Assembly (NCBI GenBank): GCA_040219025.1
Contig: JAVJTE010000009.1
Span: 62,001 to 126,000 of the forward strand
Origin: HT1-32 sp040219025
GTDB taxonomy: Bacteria > Pseudomonadota > Alphaproteobacteria > Rhodospirillales > HT1-32
DNA: 64,000 bases
Direction of reading: 5' to 3'
Program-made: the position numbers and the translations under genes
In this document: positions 15,973 to 24,066 of the stretch, piece after piece
Numbering within the stretch: position 1 is the stretch's first letter
How the letters are laid out: every line of letters begins with the position of its first letter
Notes under the pieces: generated by a model
The model's database searches: none
Told to the model about the DNA's origin: nothing
Seen by the model: the letters and a program-made list of their open reading frames with translations, nothing else

Positions 15973-17553
15973 ATGGTAAAAGTACTCGTCTCCGACAAAC
16001 TGAGCCCGCGCGCCGTCGATATCTTCCGCGAGCGCGGCATCGAAGTGGATTTCAAGCCCGGCATGACCCCGGCAGAAATTCGCGAGATCATCGGTCAGTA
16101 TGATGGCCTCGCCATCCGGTCCGCCACCAAGGCGACGGCAGAACTGATCGAAGCCGCCGATAACCTGAAGGTTATCGGCCGTGCCGGTATCGGCGTCGAC
16201 AACGTCGACCTGAAAGCCGCCACCGCCAAGGGTGTGGTGGTCATGAACACCCCGTTCGGCAATGCCATTACCACGGCAGAACATGCGATTGCGATGATGT
16301 TCGCCGTCGCACGCCAGATCCCGCAGGCCAACGAATCCACCCATGCCGGCAAATGGGAAAAATCGAAATTCATGGGTGTCGAGCTGACCGGCAAGACACT
16401 CGGCGTCATCGGCTGCGGCAATATCGGCTCCATCGCGGCGGACCGTGCGGTTGGCCTGAAGATGAAGGTGCTGGCCTATGACCCGTTCCTGTCGGCCGAG
16501 CGCGCCGTCGAGATCGGTGTCCAGAAGGTCACGCTGGAGCAACTGCTGGAACAGGCGGATTTCATCACCCTGCATACCCCGCTGACCGACCAGACCCGCA
16601 ACATCATCGACGCTGATGCCATCGCCCGCATGAAGCCGGGTGTGCGGATCGTCAACTGCGCCCGTGGTGGCCTGGTCGACGAGGCAGCCCTGAAGGCCGC
16701 TCTTGAATCCGGTCATGTCGCGGGCGCTGCCTTCGATGTGTTCGTTGAGGAACCGGCGAAGGAAAACGCGCTGTTCGGCCTGCACAACTTCATCGCCACC
16801 CCGCATCTTGGTGCGGCAACGACGGAAGCCCAGGAAAACGTCGCCCTGCAGGTCGCCGAGCAGATGTCCGACTATCTGCTGACCGGGGCTGTCACCAATG
16901 CGCTGAACATGCCGTCGGTGACGGCAGAGGAAGCACCGCGCCTGAAACCCTACATGAAGCTGGCTGAACTGCTGGGCAGCTTCGCCGGGCAGCTGACGGA
17001 ATCAGCGCTGCGCAATGTGCAGATCGAATATGCCGGACATGTGGCGGAACTGAACACCAAGCCGCTGACGTCACTCGCCCTGCAGGGCCTGCTGGCCCCG
17101 CTGATGAGTTCGGTCAACATGGTCAATGCACCGATCATCGCCAAGGAACGCGATATTGCAGTGTCCGAGACCCGTACCCTGCAGGCTCCGGATTACCAGA
17201 CCCTGATCCGCATCACCGTGACCACGGAAAAGCAGACCCGCTCCGTCGCCGGTACCCTGCTTGGTGCCAGCCCGCGAATCGTGGAGATCAAGGATATCGA
17301 TATCGAGGCCCACCTGGCCCCGTCGATGCTCTATATCACCAACCACGACAAGCCCGGCCTGATCGGCGAACTGGGCAAGGTGCTCGGCGATAACGGCGTC
17401 AATATCGCCACCTTCCATCTCGGTCGTGTCGAAGTCGGCAGCAATGCCATTGCCCTGCTGGAAATTGACGGCATCATCTCCGAAGACGTGCTGAAAAAAG
17501 TCCGCGCGATCAAACATGTCGTGCAGGCAAAGCCGCTGAAGTTCGATATCTGA
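15973..17553 (+). CDS. serA: D-3-phosphoglycerate dehydrogenase
   Basis: 526 residues, the long form with substrate-binding, NAD-binding, intervening (ASB) and ACT domains. The NAD motif GCGNIG is at 157-162, ARGGLVDE lies in the catalytic half, and a C-terminal ACT domain (about 450-526) with NHDKPGLIGELGKVLG offers allosteric control, usually by serine. It oxidises 3-phosphoglycerate in the first step of serine synthesis. It is the second gene of the serC operon and overlaps the following gene at TGATG. Confidence 0.97.
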   Translation: MVKVLVSDKLSPRAVDIFRERGIEVDFKPGMTPAEIREIIGQYDGLAIRSATKATAELIEAADNLKVIGRAGIGVDNVDLKAATAKGVVVMNTPFGNAITTAEHAIAMMFAVARQIPQANESTHAGKWEKSKFMGVELTGKTLGVIGCGNIGSIAADRAVGLKMKVLAYDPFLSAERAVEIGVQKVTLEQLLEQADFITLHTPLTDQTRNIIDADAIARMKPGVRIVNCARGGLVDEAALKAALESGHVAGAAFDVFVEEPAKENALFGLHNFIATPHLGAATTEAQENVALQVAEQMSDYLLTGAVTNALNMPSVTAEEAPRLKPYMKLAELLGSFAGQLTESALRNVQIEYAGHVAELNTKPLTSLALQGLLAPLMSSVNMVNAPIIAKERDIAVSETRTLQAPDYQTLIRITVTTEKQTRSVAGTLLGASPRIVEIKDIDIEAHLAPSMLYITNHDKPGLIGELGKVLGDNGVNIATFHLGRVEVGSNAIALLEIDGIISEDVLKKVRAIKHVVQAKPLKFDI

Positions 17554-18566
17554 TGCGTCTCGCAGCAACAGTTGCTGCGGCCTTTGTTACCCTGTCGGCG
17601 GCTGGTATTGCGCCAGCCGCCGACCCGGAACTTGTCATCGGCACGGAACGGCTGCTGACACCCCAGATACTCTGGCACACCGAAGACGGTCCGCGCGTTA
17701 CCGACCGTAACGGGATCGTCTATAAAATATCGATTACCGGCGGAACACTGGCGCTTGACCGCAGGGCGGGCGAAATGCCCCCGCCCGCCGACAAGATGAC
17801 CGACCAGTTGCCGGGATCAACCGTCAGCTTCGGCAACCGCAACATCCGCCGTGCCTGGCTGGCCGGACCGACGGATCGTTATCGCCATGGTGTCCTCGGC
17901 GACGCGATTGAAGCGTCAGCGGTCATTGTCGAAAATCCAGAGGGCAGACGCTTCCGGCTGGACCTGCCGCCTGACACAGTCTTTGAAGACCAGATCCCCC
18001 GCATCCTCGACCTTGATGATGACGGCCGGGACGAGCTTCTGCTGGTACTCGCGAAGCAGGACAGCGGAGCCGCCATCGCGGTTGTGGAGTTTGACGGATC
18101 TGCCCTCCGGCTGGCCGCCACCGGGCCGGACTTCGGCAGGCCAAACCGCTGGCTCAACCCGATCGGTGCCGCCGACGTCGATGGCGATGGCCGGACAGAG
18201 ATCGCCTACATTGCCACGCCACATATCGGCGGCGTACTCAACCTGTTCCGCTATGACGGAACCGCGCTTTCCCGTATCGCCCAGACTCCCGGTTTTTCCA
18301 ATCATGCCATCGGCGCGGCGAACCTTGGCTGGTCGGCGATCCTTGATGTGACAGCCGATGGCATCCCCGATTTGGTCATCCCGGCCCGCGACCGAAGCCT
18401 GCTGCGGGTGATGAGTTTTGCCGGTGCGCAATTCAGCGAACCGATGGCAATCCGGCTGCCATCTGACCCGTCATCCGACTTTCTGGTCACCGACCTGAAT
18501 GATAATAACCGCCCCGACCTTCTGATCGGCCTCCGGGACGGAAGCCTGGCCGCCCTTCTGTTCTGA
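17553..18566 (+). CDS. Exported VCBS/FG-GAP repeat protein
   Basis: 337 residues with a signal peptide of about 22 residues (cleavage near APAADPEL). At least three FG-GAP/VCBS-type calcium-binding loops are visible: DLDDDGRDELLL, DVDGDGRTEIAY and DLNDNNRPDLLIG, implying a beta-propeller-like fold outside the cytoplasm. Its start overlaps the serA stop (TGATG), so it is translationally coupled to serine biosynthesis, although the proteins act in different compartments. Function unknown. Confidence 0.82.
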   Translation: MRLAATVAAAFVTLSAAGIAPAADPELVIGTERLLTPQILWHTEDGPRVTDRNGIVYKISITGGTLALDRRAGEMPPPADKMTDQLPGSTVSFGNRNIRRAWLAGPTDRYRHGVLGDAIEASAVIVENPEGRRFRLDLPPDTVFEDQIPRILDLDDDGRDELLLVLAKQDSGAAIAVVEFDGSALRLAATGPDFGRPNRWLNPIGAADVDGDGRTEIAYIATPHIGGVLNLFRYDGTALSRIAQTPGFSNHAIGAANLGWSAILDVTADGIPDLVIPARDRSLLRVMSFAGAQFSEPMAIRLPSDPSSDFLVTDLNDNNRPDLLIGLRDGSLAALLF

Positions 18567-18573
18567 AAGATGA

Positions 18574-18598
18574 CTGGCTTTCCCGTTCGGAAAACCAG
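18574..18598 (+). terminator. Hairpin after the serC-serA-VCBS operon
   Basis: CTGGCTTTCC, loop CGTTC, GGAAAACCAG: ten-base arms with one mismatch, 8 bases after the stop of the VCBS gene. No T-run. Confidence 0.45.
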
Positions 18599-18667
18599 CG
18601 GCCTGTTCGAAGATCATTGGTCGTACCCCGCACTTTTCCCCGCCCTCCGAGGGAATTCTCTAGAATC

Positions 18668-18699
18668 GAGCGGTTAGAATCACCTGGCCGCTCTTTTTT
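18668..18699 (+). terminator. Rho-independent terminator
   Basis: GAGCGG (18668-18673), a 14-base loop, CCGCTC (18688-18693), then six T residues. Likely ends the serine operon before the tct promoter. Confidence 0.65.
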
Positions 18700-18737
18700 A
18701 CTGAAAATTCGTCAGCATTCTCCTGCATTCAAAAAAA

Positions 18738-18766
18738 TTGACATACCAACGAATGTTTTATATATA
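18738..18766 (+). promoter_or_regulatory. Probable tctCBA promoter
   Basis: A perfect TTGACA (18738-18743), 17-base spacer and TATATA (18761-18766). It lies about 80 bases upstream of the tctC start and is the best sigma-70-type promoter in the window. Confidence 0.7.
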
Positions 18767-18770
18767 AAAC
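18755..18770. promoter_or_regulatory. 16-bp palindrome overlapping the tct -10 element
   Basis: GTTTTATATATAAAAC is a perfect palindrome that covers the -10 region. Its position would suit a repressor operator. No regulator gene is adjacent, unlike many tct operons that have tctDE. Confidence 0.45.
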
Positions 18771-18847
18771 CTTTGTTGGTGGCATCCCTCAATCAGGATC
18801 ATCAACTGTCGATGGCATTGAACAAACATGAACAGGACAGGCTTTCC

Positions 18848-19816
18848 ATGAACAGATTGTCGAGATTTTGTGCCGCTTTTGCCGGCCTTATGTTACTTGG
18901 TTCCGCCACTGCTCAGGCCGAATATCCTGAGCGGCCAGTAACGCTGATGGTGCCGTTTGGTGCAGGAGGCAGTACAGACCTGCCCGTTCGCGTCCTTGCC
19001 ACAGCGATGGAGAAGATACTGGGACAGGCTGTTGTCGTAGAGAACCTGCCCGGTGGGGGTGGTGCCGTCGGTTTGGGCAAGCTCTACAATACCAAACCTG
19101 ATGGATATTATATCGGCATGGGCACCGGGTCGAATATGACCATTGCGCCGCATGCCGTTGATGTTGCCTATGATACAACAAAGTTCAGCTATATCGGGAA
19201 GTTCTTCGCCTACCCGTTTGTTCTGGTCGCAAATCCGTCACTTCCGGTCAAAAACGTCAATGAGTTGCTCGCCTACGGAAAAGCAAATCCGGGAGCACTC
19301 ATTATGTCTACTTCCGGTGGCTTCGGAATTCATGACATCGGCATGTCGCTCATGTCTGAACATGCAGGCGGAATCGATTATCGCACGCTTCCAAACAGCG
19401 GCTCAGCAGCAACCATCACCCGCATGCTCGCCGGTGATGCCAACGTCACATTCGTCTCACCGGCACTCAGCCTCGAACATATCAAAGCTGGGAAATTAAC
19501 AGCTCTGGCCATCATGTCCGATGTTTCAACGCCGGAACTGGACGCCCTGAATATCGGGCATATTCAGGATGAACTCGGCTTCTCGACGAAGAACAATGCT
19601 GTCCTGATCGCACCGCCCGGCTTGCCTGACGATATTCGTCAGAAGCTGGAAAATGCAATGGAAGAAGCTCTGACAGACCCTGCCGTAAAGGCACAGATTG
19701 CCGGGCTGGGTTTCCCTGTGAATTTCCAGAACGGCCCTGACACAGCCAAGGAAACAGCGGAAGTCTTTGCGCTCTATGGCAAGGTTACCAAGCAGGTTCT
19801 GGCAGCCAGAAAATAG
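18848..19816 (+). CDS. tctC: Tripartite tricarboxylate transporter substrate-binding protein (Bug family)
   Basis: 322 residues from the ATG at 18848, which begins a normal signal peptide (cleavage near AQAEYPE); the frame is open further upstream to 18617 but passes through the terminator and promoter. The mature protein begins YPERPVTLMVPFGAGGSTDLP, the Bug-family start, and has GGGGAVGLGKLYN soon after. It captures a carboxylate in the periplasm and delivers it to TctAB. The substrate cannot be read from the sequence. A hairpin separates it from tctB. Confidence 0.92.
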   Translation: MNRLSRFCAAFAGLMLLGSATAQAEYPERPVTLMVPFGAGGSTDLPVRVLATAMEKILGQAVVVENLPGGGGAVGLGKLYNTKPDGYYIGMGTGSNMTIAPHAVDVAYDTTKFSYIGKFFAYPFVLVANPSLPVKNVNELLAYGKANPGALIMSTSGGFGIHDIGMSLMSEHAGGIDYRTLPNSGSAATITRMLAGDANVTFVSPALSLEHIKAGKLTALAIMSDVSTPELDALNIGHIQDELGFSTKNNAVLIAPPGLPDDIRQKLENAMEEALTDPAVKAQIAGLGFPVNFQNGPDTAKETAEVFALYGKVTKQVLAARK

Positions 19817-19821
19817 TAACA

Positions 19822-19852
19822 CCCCCCTTCGGTTATTTTCCACCGAGGGGGG
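19822..19852 (+). terminator. Intra-operon hairpin after tctC
   Basis: CCCCCCTTCGG and CCGAGGGGGG pair with one bulged base across a 10-base loop. No T-run follows. In binding-protein operons such hairpins typically stabilise or limit transcripts, raising the binding protein above the permease; here that is inference. Confidence 0.6.
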
Positions 19853-19872
19853 AACGCTGCCCGGAGAATTCC

Positions 19873-20382
19873 ATGAACAGTGCGGCTAAACCGAAAGTTT
19901 TTGATACAGTTCATCTGTACCGGCTGTTTCTGCTTGGCTTTCTTGGCACCGGGCTGCTGCTCGCCTATGAAGGATTTCAGTTACGCTACTATGGTCGGTT
20001 TGGACCCGGTTCCGGTTTCTTTCCTGTTTGGCTTGGTATCGGCATGACCGCCATCTCGCTTGCCGGTCTCGTTCAGAGCTTTCGGACACCCCACGCGGAC
20101 CGCCAACCCATCATTGAAAACAGCACTTCAGTCTGGCGTGTTGCAGCCGTCCTGCTGTCACTGGTCATTCTCTCGTTCGCCATCGGCTATGCCGGTTTCC
20201 GACTGCCTGTTCTGATCTACATGATCATCCTGCCCCGCCTGGTCGCACCACTGCCCCTGAGGGTCCTCCTGCCGGTCGCACTACTGGCCAGTTTTGGTGT
20301 CGGCTATGTCTTTGAATCTTTGCTGCTGGTGCGATTGCCTGCCCCCCAGCTTGATTTTCTGACTTCGTTCGGAATCTTCTAA
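19873..20382 (+). CDS. tctB: Tripartite tricarboxylate transporter small membrane subunit
   Basis: 169 residues with four predicted membrane segments, the usual size and topology of TctB. Near residue 40 is the conserved GPGSGFFPVWLGIG segment. It lies between tctC and tctA; GGAGAA precedes the ATG. It forms the inner-membrane complex with TctA that accepts substrate from the TctC binding protein. Confidence 0.88.
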   Translation: MNSAAKPKVFDTVHLYRLFLLGFLGTGLLLAYEGFQLRYYGRFGPGSGFFPVWLGIGMTAISLAGLVQSFRTPHADRQPIIENSTSVWRVAAVLLSLVILSFAIGYAGFRLPVLIYMIILPRLVAPLPLRVLLPVALLASFGVGYVFESLLLVRLPAPQLDFLTSFGIF

Positions 20383-20407
20383 CCGCCCCTAGCGGACAGG
20401 AACCAGC

Positions 20408-21919
20408 ATGGATCAGATACTCGCCTTTGGCTCCGGATTTGCAGCAGCGTTACAGCCTGAAAATCTGATGTTTGCCTTTATAGGCTGTCTTATTGGCACG
20501 CTGATCGGCGTCCTTCCGGGCATCGGACCTGTGGCCGGCATTGCCATTCTTCTGCCGATTACATTCAATATGGACCCGGGCAGCGCGTTGATCATGCTGG
20601 CGGCGATCTATTATGGCACGATGTACGGTGGCACGATAACCAGCGTCCTGATGAATGTCCCCGGCGAATCCGCCTCGGTCGTGACCGCAATTGACGGCTA
20701 TGAAATGGCCAAACAGGGGCGCGCCGGACAGGCGCTGGCCATTGCCGCCATTGGATCGTTTATCGGTGGCTGTATCGCTACTCTGGGCATCGTCCTGATG
20801 GCCATACCACTCAGCCGCCTCGGATTGCTGTTCGGGCCACCGGAATTCTTCGGGCTGGTCCTTGTCGGCTTCTCCCTGCTCATCGGTCTGGCCGGAAATT
20901 CATTCATCAAATCCATGCTCGCGGCACTTTTCGGACTGGCTCTGACCTTGCCGGGTCTGGACCCGATGATCGGTACAACTCGCCTTACTTTCGGCAGCGT
21001 CGACATGCTGGACGGCATCGGATTCATCCCGGTTCTCATGGGATTATTCGGCATCTCGGAAGTTCTCTACAACATCGAGAAATCACATACCTCGATCTCG
21101 ACAGCCCCGGTCCGGTCCCTCCGTCTGTCGCGAGAGGATTGGGGGTTTTCGCTAATGCCAATCTTTCGTGGCACAGGAATTGGTTTTTTTATCGGACTTA
21201 TTCCGGGACTTGGCGCTGCGACCGCATCCTTTGCGTCTCACGCACTGGAAAAGCGGGTGTCAAAACGACCAGAGATGTTTGGCAAGGGTGCCATTGAAGG
21301 AGTTGCAGCCCCGGAAGCCGCGAATAACGCCGCAGCCAACGCCTCCTTCATCCCGATGCTCGCACTGGGTATTCCCGGCTCACCCAGCGTTGCCCTGCTG
21401 CTTGGTGCCTTTCTGATCAACGGCATCACCCCCGGCCCGTTTCTGTTTCGCGATCATGCAGATCTGGTCTGGATGCTGGTTGCCAGCATGGTGATCGGGA
21501 ATATCATGTTGCTCATCATGAACCTGCCACTGGTCAGGCTCTGGACCAAAATTCTCGATATTCCCTACGCCCTGCTATTCAGCCTCATCATCATCTTTGC
21601 TGTCGTCGGCAGCTACGCCGTCAATGGCAGCATGCTCGACGTGATGATCATGTTTGTTTTCGGCATCATCGGCTATGGCTTCCGCAAGATCGACATTCCG
21701 ATGGCCCCGATTGCCCTGACTCTGGTACTTGGCCCGCAGTTCGAACAATCACTGCGTCAGTCGCTGGTCATGTCAAATGGTGACTACAGCATCTTCTTCC
21801 GCGGCCCGATCTCCATAACGCTGATCACGATAGCTGTAATCTCGGTCCTGCTCGCCTGCTTCAAGCCGTCCCGCCGTTCAGCGGGATCAGGTTTGCGTGG
21901 ACAGGATTCAGAGGTCTGA
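20408..21919 (+). CDS. tctA: Tripartite tricarboxylate transporter large membrane subunit
   Basis: 503 residues, about 11-12 membrane segments. Family hallmarks: GCLIGTLIGVLPGIGPVAG near residue 25, YYGTMYGGTITSVLMNVPGE near 75, and a second copy of the glycine-proline motif, GLIPGLGAATASFASHALEK, near 270. The two inverted halves suggest the pseudo-symmetric transport fold of this family. It uses the ion gradient rather than ATP. Last gene of the operon. Confidence 0.95.
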   Translation: MDQILAFGSGFAAALQPENLMFAFIGCLIGTLIGVLPGIGPVAGIAILLPITFNMDPGSALIMLAAIYYGTMYGGTITSVLMNVPGESASVVTAIDGYEMAKQGRAGQALAIAAIGSFIGGCIATLGIVLMAIPLSRLGLLFGPPEFFGLVLVGFSLLIGLAGNSFIKSMLAALFGLALTLPGLDPMIGTTRLTFGSVDMLDGIGFIPVLMGLFGISEVLYNIEKSHTSISTAPVRSLRLSREDWGFSLMPIFRGTGIGFFIGLIPGLGAATASFASHALEKRVSKRPEMFGKGAIEGVAAPEAANNAAANASFIPMLALGIPGSPSVALLLGAFLINGITPGPFLFRDHADLVWMLVASMVIGNIMLLIMNLPLVRLWTKILDIPYALLFSLIIIFAVVGSYAVNGSMLDVMIMFVFGIIGYGFRKIDIPMAPIALTLVLGPQFEQSLRQSLVMSNGDYSIFFRGPISITLITIAVISVLLACFKPSRRSAGSGLRGQDSEV

Positions 21920-22034
21920 AGACGACTATACAGCAAGCCTTCAGCACACCTCTCATACCATACACTTTCCCCTGCCCCCGGCCCTCGCTATAACCGGTGC
22001 CCGTCAATTTATTTGAGCGCCGCAGGGTTATCCG

Positions 22035-23003
22035 ATGTCTGTCTCACCGCTGCCTTCCTTTGAAGACTTCTGCGCCCTGCCGCATGCCTTTACGATGCTT
22101 GGCATGTCCGGGGTCGGGAAGACCATGTTGTCGTCGCGGCTGCGCAAGACGGCGAACTGGTATCACTTCTCGGCGGATTACCGGATCGGCACGCGCTATC
22201 TGTCAGAAGATATCCTCGACAACATCAAGCAGAAGATCATGGCGATGGAGGACCGGTTTGTCGCCGATCTGCTGCGCTCGGACTCGATCTATATCAACCA
22301 CAACATCACTTTTGAGAACCTCGACCCGGTATCGACCTTCCTCGGGATGTTTGGTGATCCCGCGCTGAAAGGGCTGGCGAAGGCCGAATTTCTGCGGCGC
22401 CAGGAGCTCTATCGCCGGGCGGAAGTGGCGTCGATGCTGGATGTCTCCAGCTTCATCCGCAAGGCCTGGACGCTCTATGGCTGTGACAGCTTCATCAATG
22501 ACGCGTCAGGCAGCCTGTGCGAAATCGTCGATATTGAAAACCCGCAGGACCCGGTGATCGCCAGTCTGGGTGCGGAGACGCTGACCATCTATCTGCGCTC
22601 GAATGACTATTACGAGGCAAAGCTGATTGAGCGGGCGCAGGCATCGCCCAAACCGCTGTTCTATAACCCGGACTTCATCACCCCGCGACTGGCGAGCATG
22701 CCAGACAGCGGGGCCGGTATTGACCCGCTGCAATTCGCCGGGCCGCTGTTCCCGGATCTGATCGAGTTTCGCCGTCCCCGCTATCAGGCCTATGCCGACC
22801 GCTACGGCTTTTCACTGGATGCCGACGACCTGTTCAAGGGTATGCCGGCAGAGAATGGCGGGCCGGGCCCGGCGTCGTTCCTGAAGATGATATATGACAT
22901 CATGGCCGCTGATCTGAAGGCTGACCGCCCCGGCGCCCTGGCCCTGGTCGAGACCTACCTTGCCGCCTGTGCCACCCGCCGCGAGACGCGCAAGATCCGA
23001 TAG
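22035..23003 (+). CDS. P-loop ATPase/kinase-like protein of unknown function
   Basis: 322 residues. A clear Walker A motif GMSGVGKT starts near residue 23, followed by MLSSRLRKTANWYHFSADYRIGTRYL. There is no obvious second domain, membrane segment or signal peptide. The early P-loop and alternation of short strands and helices resemble small-molecule or nucleotide kinases more than AAA proteins. Homologues seem conserved in Alphaproteobacteria under the label ATPase. metA starts 18 bases downstream, so the pair is probably co-transcribed, hinting at a link to methionine or one-carbon metabolism; that is speculative. Confidence 0.75.
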   Translation: MSVSPLPSFEDFCALPHAFTMLGMSGVGKTMLSSRLRKTANWYHFSADYRIGTRYLSEDILDNIKQKIMAMEDRFVADLLRSDSIYINHNITFENLDPVSTFLGMFGDPALKGLAKAEFLRRQELYRRAEVASMLDVSSFIRKAWTLYGCDSFINDASGSLCEIVDIENPQDPVIASLGAETLTIYLRSNDYYEAKLIERAQASPKPLFYNPDFITPRLASMPDSGAGIDPLQFAGPLFPDLIEFRRPRYQAYADRYGFSLDADDLFKGMPAENGGPGPASFLKMIYDIMAADLKADRPGALALVETYLAACATRRETRKIR

Positions 23004-23021
23004 AAGAGAGTATGACAGAAC

Positions 23022-23948
23022 ATGCCGATTAAAATTCCGAGAGACCTTCCTGCCCGTCAGGTTCTGGAAGATGAAGGCGTTCTTCTCATCGGGGAAGATG
23101 ACGCCATCCGTCAGGATATCCGCCCGATCCGCGTGGCGCTGCTCAACCTGATGCCGGAAAAAATCAAGACGGAGAACCAGCTGGCCCGTGTTCTCGGCTC
23201 GACCCCGCTGCAGGTTGAACTGACCCTGCTCACACCGGGCAGCCATACCTCGAAGAACACGCCGCAATCGCACCTGCGGGAATTCTACCGCAACTGGGAC
23301 ACCATCAGGGACGAGAAATTCGATGGCTTCATCATCACTGGCGCCCCGATTGAGAAGCTGCCGTTCGAGGAAGTCACCTACTGGGAGGAACTGAAACAGA
23401 TCTTCGACTGGTCACGCACCAACGTGCACAGCCTGTTTTCCCTCTGCTGGGGGGCGCAGGCGGCACTCTACCATTTCCACGGCATCCCGAAATACACCCT
23501 GCCCGAAAAGCGCTTCGGCGTCTTCTGGCACCGGGTCAAGGACCACCGGTCGCTGCTGATGCGGGGCATGAACGACCAGATTCCGGTACCCGTCTCGCGC
23601 CATACCGAAAACCATGCCGAAGACTTCGCCAGCTTCAAAAATCTCGACATCGTTGTCGAATCTGATGAAGCCGGCCCCTGTCTGGTGCGCGACCGTGCCC
23701 GCCGTGATGTCTTCATGTTCAACCATCTGGAATATGACTCGACGACGCTTGGCGAGGAATATGCCCGGGATGCCGCAAAGGGCGATCTGATCAACCTGCC
23801 CCGGAACTATTTCCCCGGCGATGACCCGGCCGCCACGCCGGTGAATTTCTGGCGAGCCAGTGCACATCTGTTCTATGGCAACTGGCTCAATTCGATCTAC
23901 CAGTCGACGCCTTATGATCTGGAGCAGATCGGCAAAGACCGGAGCTGA
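23022..23948 (+). CDS. metA: MetA-type homoserine O-acyltransferase, predicted acetyl-CoA specific
   Basis: 308 residues. The catalytic cysteine is Cys142 in SLCWGAQAAL. The residue known to set acyl-donor choice in MetA is Glu111 here (TGAPIEKLPF); Glu at this position goes with acetyl-CoA and Gly with succinyl-CoA. I therefore predict homoserine O-acetyltransferase activity despite the usual succinyltransferase label. Other family segments: LNLMPEKIKTENQ near 41-53 and RHTENHAED. It catalyses the committed step to methionine. No SAM riboswitch is visible in the 18-base gap upstream. Confidence 0.93.
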   Translation: MPIKIPRDLPARQVLEDEGVLLIGEDDAIRQDIRPIRVALLNLMPEKIKTENQLARVLGSTPLQVELTLLTPGSHTSKNTPQSHLREFYRNWDTIRDEKFDGFIITGAPIEKLPFEEVTYWEELKQIFDWSRTNVHSLFSLCWGAQAALYHFHGIPKYTLPEKRFGVFWHRVKDHRSLLMRGMNDQIPVPVSRHTENHAEDFASFKNLDIVVESDEAGPCLVRDRARRDVFMFNHLEYDSTTLGEEYARDAAKGDLINLPRNYFPGDDPAATPVNFWRASAHLFYGNWLNSIYQSTPYDLEQIGKDRS

Positions 23949-24066
23949 CAACTCTCGCGGCGACCGGCAACTGTGATAACAGCCACCGGTTGGCACCCTG
24001 CGCGGTTGTTCCGTCCCGCCGCTTCGGCTATCAAACCTGCGGTTTTCACCTACGGATTATCCGTCC

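Noticed and set aside
18617..18847. N-terminal extension of TctC
   Set aside because: It would place the coding region across a terminator and the promoter, and it would bury the signal peptide.
21920..22034. SAM riboswitch upstream of the P-loop gene and metA
   Set aside because: SAM-II elements are often found before metA in this class, but I could not find the conserved pseudoknot segments here.
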